Shown here in pieces: positions 1-5,242 of a DNA stretch of 5,242 bases. The number at the start of each line of letters is the position of its first letter. The stretch's first letter is position 1. The notes beneath the pieces were generated by a model. The model ran no database searches. It had not been told where the DNA came from and was given only the letters and a program-made list of their open reading frames with translations. The translations under genes and the position numbers were made by a program. Source of the stretch: Thermoflexales bacterium (GTDB lineage Bacteria; Chloroflexota; Anaerolineae; Fen-1058); NCBI GenBank assembly GCA_030834835.1, contig JAUQXD010000327.1:1-5242 (forward strand), written 5' to 3'.

Positions 1-538
1 GAATCGCAGCGGTCGACTGCGGCGTAAAGCGCGGATCAGCAGCCAGCGGGGTGACGCGGATCCGATCGGGGCGCGCGCCCAGCCGCCGGATCAGATCGAC
101 CTTCGTCGCTTCCGAGATCGCCAGCGTCACGCGCGCTGTCCTTAAGGCCAACGTGTGCGCCACTCGAAAAATCAAACGCTGCGGCACGGTGTAATACTGT
201 GGATAGATCAGCGGAATGACATCATACGCGGTCAGCACGGTGGGCACACCCGGGCGATAGGGCATCAGATAGTAGGGGCTGTGATACACCGCCGCCTTCA
301 GTTCGCGCAATTGCTGCGGGACGCGCCATTGCTGTTGAAGGGAAAAGGGGGAGATTGCTATATTGGTAATCGGTAAATTGGGCAGCGCCAGGCGCGATGA
401 TGGCGCATTGGGATCGCGCAATAGCATTAGATCAAGATCGGGCGCGATCGACTTGAGCGCGTGCGCCAGGTTGACCACGTAGCGGCCGATGCCGGGAAAG
501 TGATCGATGGCCGTGCGGGCGTCGAGCACAATCGTCAT
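1..538 (-). CDS. Family 4 glycosyltransferase, N-terminal half (partial at window edge)
   Basis: I translated this frame by hand. It gives 179 residues with no stop and runs off the left edge, so the C-terminal part is missing. It looks like the N-terminal Rossmann-like domain of a GT-B fold, GT4 glycosyltransferase of the mannosyl/glucosyltransferase kind, which would move a sugar from a nucleotide donor to a lipid-linked acceptor at the cytoplasmic membrane. Visible family marks are the opening strand TIVLDAR, the glycine loop PGIGRY at residues 15-20, YHSPYY at 85-90, VLTAYDVIPL at 101-110, where many relatives have HD instead of YD, and ISEATKVDL at 141-149 followed by RIRVTPLAAD at 159-168. 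The donor-binding half with the E-x7-E motif lies outside the window. The ATG at 538 follows the previous gene's TAA after a single base (TAA-G-ATG) and has no good Shine-Dalgarno sequence, so it probably relies on translational coupling. The family is confident; donor and acceptor sugars cannot be read from the sequence. Confidence 0.9.
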   Translation of the reverse strand, partial: MTIVLDARTAIDHFPGIGRYVVNLAHALKSIAPDLDLMLLRDPNAPSSRLALPNLPITNIAISPFSLQQQWRVPQQLRELKAAVYHSPYYLMPYRPGVPTVLTAYDVIPLIYPQYYTVPQRLIFRVAHTLALRTARVTLAISEATKVDLIRRLGARPDRIRVTPLAADPRFTPQSTAAI

Positions 539-539
539 C

Positions 540-1349
540 TTAATAGCGCACCATCAAACGATACGGCAGCAGCGCGAGCCGCAGGATCAGGCGCGCGATC
601 GAGCCGAAATGTTTGCCGTAATAGTAATCCAGGCTGCGATAGTAACCGCGCTGCGCCGCCGGATTCTGCTTTAGACTTTGCCCGCCCAGATGCACAATCT
701 CGATCTGCGGGTTGAACATCACCTGCCAGCCGGCCTGCCGGATACGTCTGCACCAATCGGCGTCTTCAAAGTACATGAAGATATTTTCGTCCAACCCGCC
801 GATCTTATCGACCACTTCACGCCGCGCCAGTAAGCACGCGCCCGAGACCCAATCGACCGCCTGAATTTGCGCGGTGTGCCAATCGTGAACAGGGCGGCGC
901 AATACCAGACGATATAGCCCGCGCCTGAACAAATAGCCGATCGATGGATCACCCCCGAAGGCGAACGCTTGCGGTTCATCGTCAGGCAGCAGCAACCGCG
1001 GACACACGGCCCCGACCTCAGTATGCTGATCCATGAACGCGACCAGTCGCGTGAGCGCCTGCGGCTTCACCAGCGTATCACTGTTGAGCAGCAGCACGTA
1101 ACGACCGGAACTGGCCGCCATGCCTTGATTATTGCCACGCGCAAAGCCGACATTCTCCCGATTGCGAATCAACTTCACGTCAGGAAATTCAGCCGTAACC
1201 AGGTCCGCGCTGCCGTCGGTCGAAGCGTTATCGACGACGATCACCTCGTAAGTCAGGTCACGCGCGCCGTCAGGAATGGTGCGCAGACAGTCGACGAGCA
1301 ACGCAGCCGTGTTCCAGTTGACGATGACGAGCGAGAGAGACGGGTTCAT
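540..1349 (-). CDS. Family 2 glycosyltransferase, rhamnosyltransferase-like (WbbL type)
   Basis: A complete 269-residue GT-A fold, inverting GT2 glycosyltransferase. Motifs in order are VIVNWNT at residues 8-14, VVDNASTDGS at 38-47 (nucleotide-binding Asp40), NVGFARGNNQG at 66-76, LLLNSD at 86-91 (the metal-binding DXD position, here NSD), DWVSGACLLARR at 166-177, GGLDENIFMYFEDADWCRR at 184-202 (FEDADWC at 194-200 carries the likely catalytic base), and IVHLGGQS at 218-225. This layout is the one seen in WbbL-like dTDP-rhamnosyltransferases of O-antigen and cell-wall glycan clusters; the class is confident, rhamnose as donor is only likely. The length fits the family. The frame is open further upstream to an ATG at 1451, but the ATG at 1349 is preferred because it places the conserved first strand at residue 6 and overlaps the previous stop in the coupled form ATGA. 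No Shine-Dalgarno sequence stands before it. The C-terminus (residues 251-269) is hydrophobic and basic and could touch the membrane. Confidence 0.93.
   Translation of the reverse strand: MNPSLSLVIVNWNTAALLVDCLRTIPDGARDLTYEVIVVDNASTDGSADLVTAEFPDVKLIRNRENVGFARGNNQGMAASSGRYVLLLNSDTLVKPQALTRLVAFMDQHTEVGAVCPRLLLPDDEPQAFAFGGDPSIGYLFRRGLYRLVLRRPVHDWHTAQIQAVDWVSGACLLARREVVDKIGGLDENIFMYFEDADWCRRIRQAGWQVMFNPQIEIVHLGGQSLKQNPAAQRGYYRSLDYYYGKHFGSIARLILRLALLPYRLMVRY
1346..1349 (-). promoter_or_regulatory. ATGA stop/start overlap (translational coupling)
   Basis: The TGA of the upstream glycosyltransferase (1348-1346) and the ATG of the rhamnosyltransferase-like gene (1349-1347) share bases in the minus-strand sequence ATGA. 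The downstream start has no recognisable Shine-Dalgarno sequence in the preceding bases, so terminating ribosomes probably reinitiate here. The overlap is seen directly; coupling is inferred. Confidence 0.7.
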
Positions 1350-2341
1350 GCTGTTTGAGGATAGCGTCGAGCACGGATGGCCCGGACAATGCGAGTGGCA
1401 ATCTGTGGCATCCAGCCCGGTATGAGCAAGGCGGGCACACACAGCAGCCAAAAGCGTGGATAGCTCTGGTAGTAGGGCCGCATGAACGAGAATTCCCCTT
1501 TCCCACTCACGCCGTCTCGTTTGCGGGCCAACATGACGGGATATACGAAGGTGCGTAGTACGTAATTGTTAGCGGCGCGAATCGCTTGAGATGAATAACC
1601 TTTGGCTGACATATTCTCGAAAACTTTGTGAGTACCGCTGATAAAGAACTTATCCCACAGCTGTGGAGGCATGGGCGAATTGCCGCTACGGCAGAGCACG
1701 AGTGGTTCACCGATGTAGGCTGAGCGCCGGGCCAGCGCGGCGACCGCATACACGACATACAGAAATGACGCCCCGTATTCGTAATACAGATCACGTTCGG
1801 CCTCGCTAATCGAGGCCATAAGCGATTTCTTCATCGCCACGATGGAGATGAACCCCAGCCTGGCGCCAAATAGGCCGATGGCGTTTTTTGGATCATCAAA
1901 GTGTAGGTCTGTAGTTCGGCAAGCGGCGGGCACTCTGAGCGTGTCGAACTCTTTTGCCCAAACAGAGAAATTCACAATGACTTGATCATTGCCAGCTCGA
2001 ATTCGCTCGATCACAGCCGGGATCGCTGGCGGGAGTAGTTTGTCGTCGTCGCCAAATATCCAAACATATTCGCCTTTAGCCAGCTGAGCCACATGATAAA
2101 AATTCGCCTCGCCAATGTTGGTCTCATTCCGGTAATATCGAATCCAGGTATATCGGGCTTGATACTCGGCCATAACTGCAGGCGTGTCATCCGGGCTGGC
2201 ATTGTCGGAAACGACCACTTCAACTTCTGGCAGGCAACTTGACGCCGAAGCGATGATACTATCGAGCGCCTCGCGCAGAAACCGGGATCGATTATAGGTG
2301 GGAATACAGATCGAGAGCAGCGGCGTAGACGACTCGGTCAT
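1346..2341 (-). CDS. Family 2 glycosyltransferase with DDD motif (second of an adjacent pair)
   Basis: A 331-residue GT2 glycosyltransferase. The GT-A domain fills about residues 8-125: LSICIPTYNR at 9-18, VVVSDNASPDDT at 42-53 (nucleotide-binding Asp46), RNETNIGEANF at 71-81, and YVWIFGDDDKLLP at 92-104 with the metal-binding GDDD at 97-100. The C-terminal part has no motif that I recognise, except a short hydrophobic stretch, WLLCVPALLIPGW at 298-310, followed by an Arg-rich tail. That pattern suggests peripheral membrane attachment near the lipid-linked acceptor. An ATG at 2449 lies in the same frame, but the ATG at 2341 is chosen: the extra 36 residues would lie wholly inside the previous gene, a good Shine-Dalgarno sequence sits 7 bases before 2341, and the previous stop overlaps it as TGATG. 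The N-terminal domain resembles that of the neighbour upstream, while the C-terminal halves look different. Donor and acceptor are unknown. Confidence 0.92.
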   Translation of the reverse strand: MTESSTPLLSICIPTYNRSRFLREALDSIIASASSCLPEVEVVVSDNASPDDTPAVMAEYQARYTWIRYYRNETNIGEANFYHVAQLAKGEYVWIFGDDDKLLPPAIPAVIERIRAGNDQVIVNFSVWAKEFDTLRVPAACRTTDLHFDDPKNAIGLFGARLGFISIVAMKKSLMASISEAERDLYYEYGASFLYVVYAVAALARRSAYIGEPLVLCRSGNSPMPPQLWDKFFISGTHKVFENMSAKGYSSQAIRAANNYVLRTFVYPVMLARKRDGVSGKGEFSFMRPYYQSYPRFWLLCVPALLIPGWMPQIATRIVRAIRARRYPQTA

Positions 2342-3354
2342 CACGGTTCCCCTTTTATTTTTCGCTTGAGATAGCGCGCCGCAGCGTATGAATTTTTGTA
2401 AAGCCAGCGCACCGGCCGGTATTGCGCAACGCGCAACAGCGGCAGGCACTTGCGGCGGAAATTGCGGTTGTTTCCCAGATAGCCTGTCAGTTCGCGCGTC
2501 ACGCGCTCAATCTCGGCCACACTCATACCGGGCGTACAACGAATCGTCAGTTGAGGCAAAAGCGCAATGACCAGGCGATACCGGTAGGCCAGATCTGCCG
2601 CAGAGATGACGTTTTCCTTAAACAGACGGGTATAGAAGCGGCAGTTATCTACAGCGATGTTTTGTATCTCGGCATAGTCCACGGAATCTGGGATCTTGAC
2701 CGCCAGCCTGCGCCGCCCGATAAAATAGGCAGGCAAATCGGCGGCGTAGGCCAGGCGGAGCGCCACTTCAAAATAGATGCCACGCGAGCGGTCGGTTTGA
2801 GTCAGGGGCGCCCGATCCAGAGTTTGATTCAGTTTCTCTTTAGCCAGACTCGATCGGTAAATCAACCCGGAAAAGTGGCCGACCGTCAAATAGTTAATCA
2901 GGTCACGCGCCTGGCCAAAAGAGACGTCCTCTTCTGGTGCATAGGTCTTATACGGGCGGTGCACCTGCCTGATAAAACTGTAATAGTTGAGCGCGAGCAA
3001 GGCGTAGTCGCCTCGAGAAACGACATCGAGGATGGCCTGTACCTGGCCTTCGAGATAGACGTCGTCGTCCGAGAGCAGGGCCATGTATTCACCTGCGGCG
3101 TATTCGATGCACCTGGCGGTATTACCGTCAAAGCCCAGGTTGGCGGAATTATGGAAGACCTGAACAAACGAATATTGACAGGGCAAGGTGTCGATGAACT
3201 CGGCCGTGCCATCCGTCGAAGCGTTATTGACGATCACGATCTCGACTGAGCCGGCCAGCAAGACTACCACCTGGGGAAGCAAGAATTCCAAACAAATCTT
3301 GAGTTCGCTGAGTCGATTATATGTTGGTATACAAACTGAAAGTTTAGGTGGCAT
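2341..3354 (-). CDS. Family 2 glycosyltransferase with DDD motif (first of an adjacent pair)
   Basis: A 337-residue GT2 glycosyltransferase with its GT-A domain in about residues 4-120. Motifs are LSVCIPTYNR at 5-14, VEIVIVNNASTDGT at 37-50, NSANLGFDGN at 69-78, and YMALLSDDDVYLEG at 90-103 with SDDD (95-98) as the metal-binding site. At the nucleotide-binding position the usual Asp of V-D-N-A-S is Asn (Asn43). The C-terminal part (about 180-337) is rich in Arg, Tyr and Leu, ends in a very basic tail, and has no domain that I recognise. It would add one sugar to the growing lipid-linked oligosaccharide at the inner face of the membrane; which sugar cannot be told. The ATG at 3354 places the first strand correctly and follows the flippase stop by 5 bases. 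The stretch before it holds only a weak AAGAAA. The TGA at 2343-2341 overlaps the next gene's ATG by one base. Confidence 0.92.
   Translation of the reverse strand: MPPKLSVCIPTYNRLSELKICLEFLLPQVVVLLAGSVEIVIVNNASTDGTAEFIDTLPCQYSFVQVFHNSANLGFDGNTARCIEYAAGEYMALLSDDDVYLEGQVQAILDVVSRGDYALLALNYYSFIRQVHRPYKTYAPEEDVSFGQARDLINYLTVGHFSGLIYRSSLAKEKLNQTLDRAPLTQTDRSRGIYFEVALRLAYAADLPAYFIGRRRLAVKIPDSVDYAEIQNIAVDNCRFYTRLFKENVISAADLAYRYRLVIALLPQLTIRCTPGMSVAEIERVTRELTGYLGNNRNFRRKCLPLLRVAQYRPVRWLYKNSYAAARYLKRKIKGEP
2349..2356 (-). promoter_or_regulatory. Ribosome binding site AAAAGGGG for the second DDD-type glycosyltransferase
   Basis: On the minus strand AAAAGGGG ends 7 bases before the ATG at 2341, which is a normal Shine-Dalgarno spacing. 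It lies inside the last codons of the upstream gene and decides for the ATG at 2341 over the in-frame ATG at 2449. It is the clearest ribosome binding site in the window. Confidence 0.65.
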
Positions 3355-3359
3355 GGCAG

Positions 3360-4832
3360 CTATTTCTTGGCTGGCGACTTTCGATTAGGCCTGTGGACCC
3401 GAACAAACAGCAGTACTTGCTTCATCTCATAAGGTGTGATGATTTGCATTAGTATAAATCCGCCCAACAGCAGTAGCAACAGCAGTAATTTGATGCCTGC
3501 CCCGATCAGAAAAGGAAACGGGGGAATGAACTGACCAATTGTTAGTAGACCAATCTGGAGTAACACAATCCCTGCAATGCGTGCAGCGGGATAGGGTATC
3601 GGATACCGTCGTCGCAACCAGAAATATAAAACTATAGGTGATACGGCATAGCTGAGAAACGTGGCAATAGTCGCACCCCAGACGCCCCAACTCGGAATCA
3701 ACAATAAGTTCAGGGAGAGATTGACCGAGACTCCGATGAGGGACGTCCAGGTAATAGCGCCAAATCTCTTTCCGGCCAGACTGCCAACGGACAAAATCGT
3801 GAAGAGTGCGCCAAAGACATGCATATAGGACAACAATCCCACGTACTTGGCTGCTGGAAGATAAGCGGGACGAGTAAGGATCGTCAGAATTTCTGTAGCA
3901 TATAACCCTAATCCCAGGCTGGCTAATAACACCGCCGCGATCATATAGCGTGCCAGAATAGCATAACGTTGTTTGGCCAGGGGATCATTCTGCATGGAGA
4001 GAGCCAACGGAGTGTACGCGGCAAATAAAGGGGCAATCATTACATAAAGGAGCGAAGCAATCTTGTTGCCAATGGCATACTGGCCAAGGTCCTCTGCTGA
4101 AACGTATTGCGCGAGGATCAGGCGATCCGCTACTAATAGACCCCAGGCTGCCACTGTGCCGGGCAACAACGTCGCGCCGGTGCGTAGCAACCGGCCAGCT
4201 GTCTTTCGTACCGGGGGCCCAATCATCCACCGGGTAAAGAAGAGTGCCGCAAAAAAAGTAGCGACGCTCAACGTGGCGGGGGTCAACAACATCCCGACCA
4301 CCCCGAGACGAAAGACAACGATGTAAAGCACATTCCCCAAGACAGTGCACAAAATAGCGATAATGCTGAACGCCATGCCCCAGCGAACTTGCAACGCTGC
4401 CTGGGCAGAGCTCACCAGTACAGATCCGCCCAGGCTAAAGACTAAGGTAACGCCTATCAGTCGGAATAAATCAGCGTAGTCCTGCGTGAGAGGCGAAGCT
4501 GCGGCAAGTGTCGGTGCGGCCAAGAATACACCCGCGCCAACTACGATGCCGATCACAACACTGCTTGCAAAGGCACTTCCGGTGATTTGTCGTTGCCAGC
4601 TAACATCCGGCTGATTATTGAAGTGGGCTGCGATGGCTTGCGGAAGCGCAAACAAGGCGATTGTGGTGACGGCACCGCTGACAGTCGAGATATAGTCGGC
4701 TACACCATAATCACCCGGCGTGAGCACACGGGTAATAATCGGTGTGAAGAGTAACGCCAGGAATGGTCCCGCCCACTGGATGAGGCCATACCCGGCAATC
4801 ATCCGGACAAGGCGTTTTAGGATCTGACGCAT
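3360..4832 (-). CDS. Wzx-type polysaccharide flippase (oligosaccharide-lipid translocase)
   Basis: A 490-residue integral membrane protein of the MOP/MVF exporter superfamily, the group that includes Wzx O-antigen flippases. It would move undecaprenyl-linked oligosaccharide from the inner to the outer face of the cytoplasmic membrane. About 14 hydrophobic segments can be counted, near residues 12-35, 47-68, 84-109, 122-146, 151-173, 176-201, 217-239, 254-279, 291-317, 327-351, 358-378, 382-406, 416-435 and 441-464. Family marks are VLTPGDYGVADY at 36-47 after the first helix, ADRLILAQY at 235-243 followed by LGQYAIGNKIASLL at 249-262, and the basic cytoplasmic tail KSPAKK. Length is normal for Wzx. 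The ATG at 4832 is the first in frame after a TGA that lies only three codons upstream; its Shine-Dalgarno sequence is poor. A second ATG at 4802 would remove part of the basic leader and is less likely. Flippases of this family diverge quickly, so the substrate cannot be read. An export role for a teichuronic or capsule-like glycan remains possible. Confidence 0.93.
   Translation of the reverse strand: MRQILKRLVRMIAGYGLIQWAGPFLALLFTPIITRVLTPGDYGVADYISTVSGAVTTIALFALPQAIAAHFNNQPDVSWQRQITGSAFASSVVIGIVVGAGVFLAAPTLAAASPLTQDYADLFRLIGVTLVFSLGGSVLVSSAQAALQVRWGMAFSIIAILCTVLGNVLYIVVFRLGVVGMLLTPATLSVATFFAALFFTRWMIGPPVRKTAGRLLRTGATLLPGTVAAWGLLVADRLILAQYVSAEDLGQYAIGNKIASLLYVMIAPLFAAYTPLALSMQNDPLAKQRYAILARYMIAAVLLASLGLGLYATEILTILTRPAYLPAAKYVGLLSYMHVFGALFTILSVGSLAGKRFGAITWTSLIGVSVNLSLNLLLIPSWGVWGATIATFLSYAVSPIVLYFWLRRRYPIPYPAARIAGIVLLQIGLLTIGQFIPPFPFLIGAGIKLLLLLLLLGGFILMQIITPYEMKQVLLFVRVHRPNRKSPAKK
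3465..3487 (-). repeat. Short tandem repeat, 11 identical bases with period 12, inside the flippase gene
   Basis: The plus-strand unit CAACAGCAGTA occurs at 3465-3475 and again at 3477-3487. On the coding strand this gives TTA-CTG-CTG-TTG followed by CTA-CTG-CTG-TTG, that is, eight consecutive leucines (residues 449-456) in the last predicted membrane helix. The period is a multiple of three, so gain or loss of a unit changes the helix by four residues without shifting the frame. Confidence 0.8.
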
Positions 4833-4900
4833 AAGATAGTTTCACGAGCAGTATCCCCATCTGGCCGATGGAAACATGGCGATTGACCGCTCCGATAACC
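4833..4900. other. 68-bp intergenic gap between the synthase and the flippase
   Basis: This is the only gap of more than a few bases in the window. On the minus strand it holds a small inverted repeat, CCATC-GGCCA-GATGG (4857-4871), extendable by two G-T pairs, with no T-run after it, so it is not a good intrinsic terminator. I see no convincing -35/-10 pair and only a weak Shine-Dalgarno sequence before the flippase. Both genes point the same way, and read-through from the synthase is the simplest reading. Confidence 0.5.
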
Positions 4901-5242
4901 CTATAGCCCGCGCTGATAGACAAACTGGCGCAATTGCTCGCTATGCGCATAAGGTGTATCCACCATATCAATCATTAACGGCGCATCTTTCGGGCAGTCT
5001 CTAATCAGGACCTGCCCCCGCATGATCTCGCGACATGAAAACTGACCCTTTTGCAGGGGAATGGCCAGATAGACATCCTCGTCGCGCAACACCTGCCCCT
5101 GCGCTAAATCGCGCTTAGCATAGACGCCCCGCACCAGAGCGTCGAGATATTTGATCTCTTTTTCTGGTACCACCCGGCGCTGTGTGCCGGGCGCGCCGCA
5201 CATCTCGCGCGCTTTATGCCAGGCCTTGAACCAGGCATCGAT
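4901..5242 (-). CDS. NeuB-like nonulosonic (sialic) acid synthase, C-terminal part with SAF domain (partial at window edge)
   Basis: The frame is open to the right edge and gives the last 113 residues of a protein whose start is outside the window; the first visible in-frame Met (at 5203) is internal. The fragment begins with the end of a helical linker ([15 protein letters not shown], residues 2-16), then [25 protein letters not shown] and a C-terminal SAF (antifreeze-like) domain at about residues 38-92, with [31 protein letters not shown] and KDAPLMID as recognisable parts. SAF domains at this place are typical of sialic, legionaminic and pseudaminic acid synthases, which condense phosphoenolpyruvate with a hexosamine derivative in the cytoplasm. 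The catalytic TIM barrel is not visible, so the product is open. Two things differ from textbook NeuB: the R-P-G stretch of the SAF domain is replaced by IPLQKGQFS, and about 20 residues ([10 protein letters not shown] through YQRGL) extend beyond the SAF fold. A longer, multi-domain member of the family is possible. Confidence 0.82.
   Translation of the reverse strand: MDAWFKAWHKAREMCGAPGTQRRVVPEKEIKYLDALVRGVYAKRDLAQGQVLRDEDVYLAIPLQKGQFSCREIMRGQVLIRDCPKDAPLMIDMVDTPYAHSEQLRQFVYQRGL

Noticed and set aside
969..1358. A 129-codon plus-strand frame
   Set aside because: It is antisense to the conserved GT-A core of the rhamnosyltransferase-like gene and is rich in Arg, Val and His, as expected from the reverse complement of that coding sequence.
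1350..1451. A 34-residue N-terminal extension of the rhamnosyltransferase-like protein
   Set aside because: The extra codons lie inside the previous gene, give a Cys- and His-rich sequence unlike any GT2 N-terminus, and would abolish the ATGA coupling.
2422..3249. A 275-codon open frame on the plus strand
   Set aside because: It lies wholly antisense to the first DDD-type GT2, which has clear family motifs. The antisense product shows no domain, no hydrophobic pattern and no ribosome binding site that I can recognise.
3985..4350. A 121-codon minus-strand frame inside the flippase
   Set aside because: It is a shifted frame within a continuous 14-helix coding sequence; its Cys-, His- and Ser-rich product matches no family that I recognise.
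4855..4873. Intrinsic terminator after the synthase gene
   Set aside because: The stem is short, contains G-T pairs at its base and lacks a following T-run in the direction of transcription.
4833..4900. A promoter in the gap before the flippase
   Set aside because: GATACT and TATCTT resemble -10 boxes on the minus strand, but neither has a fitting -35 box at 16-18 bases, so I do not call one.
4711..4971. An 86-codon minus-strand frame that spans the intergenic gap and reads on into the flippase
   Set aside because: I considered it as a frameshifted continuation of the synthase. Its sequence after the synthase stop resembles nothing I know, and it then runs out of frame through well-conserved flippase codons. 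The synthase stop after YQRGL looks natural.

Overview
The window is a stretch of a surface-glycan (polysaccharide or glycoconjugate) biosynthesis cluster, all of it on the minus strand. Transcription runs from high to low coordinates. In that order it holds the C-terminal end of a NeuB-like sialic/nonulosonic acid synthase (cut by the right edge), a 68-bp gap, a 14-helix Wzx-type flippase, three consecutive family 2 glycosyltransferases, and the N-terminal half of a family 4 glycosyltransferase (cut by the left edge). The last five genes are packed end to end, with junctions of +5, -1, -4 and +1 bases, so they almost certainly form one translationally coupled operon. No RNA gene, CRISPR array, insertion sequence or attachment site was recognised.

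How the genes fit together: a NeuB-type enzyme condenses phosphoenolpyruvate with a six-carbon amino sugar to give a nine-carbon acidic sugar. The four glycosyltransferases would build an oligosaccharide from nucleotide-activated sugars on a lipid carrier at the cytoplasmic face. The flippase would then turn the lipid-linked product over to the outer face. A polymerase, an initiating phosphosugar transferase, a CMP-nonulosonate synthetase and export proteins are not in this window and would have to lie beyond its edges.

Organism: clearly bacterial. Hand counts on a few 60-base rows give about 58-70% GC near both ends and about 50% in parts of the flippase and of the second glycosyltransferase, a common pattern for glycan cassettes. 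The wording of the family 4 glycosyltransferase (PGIGRY, then AYDVIPLIYP) reminds me of Chloroflexota proteins, but that is an impression from memory and not a firm assignment.

Nothing here looks like a wholly new system. The most interesting points are the unusual C-terminal SAF domain of the NeuB-like protein, the adjacent pair of DDD-type family 2 glycosyltransferases with unlike C-terminal halves, and a 12-base tandem duplication that gives the flippase a run of eight leucines in its last membrane helix.
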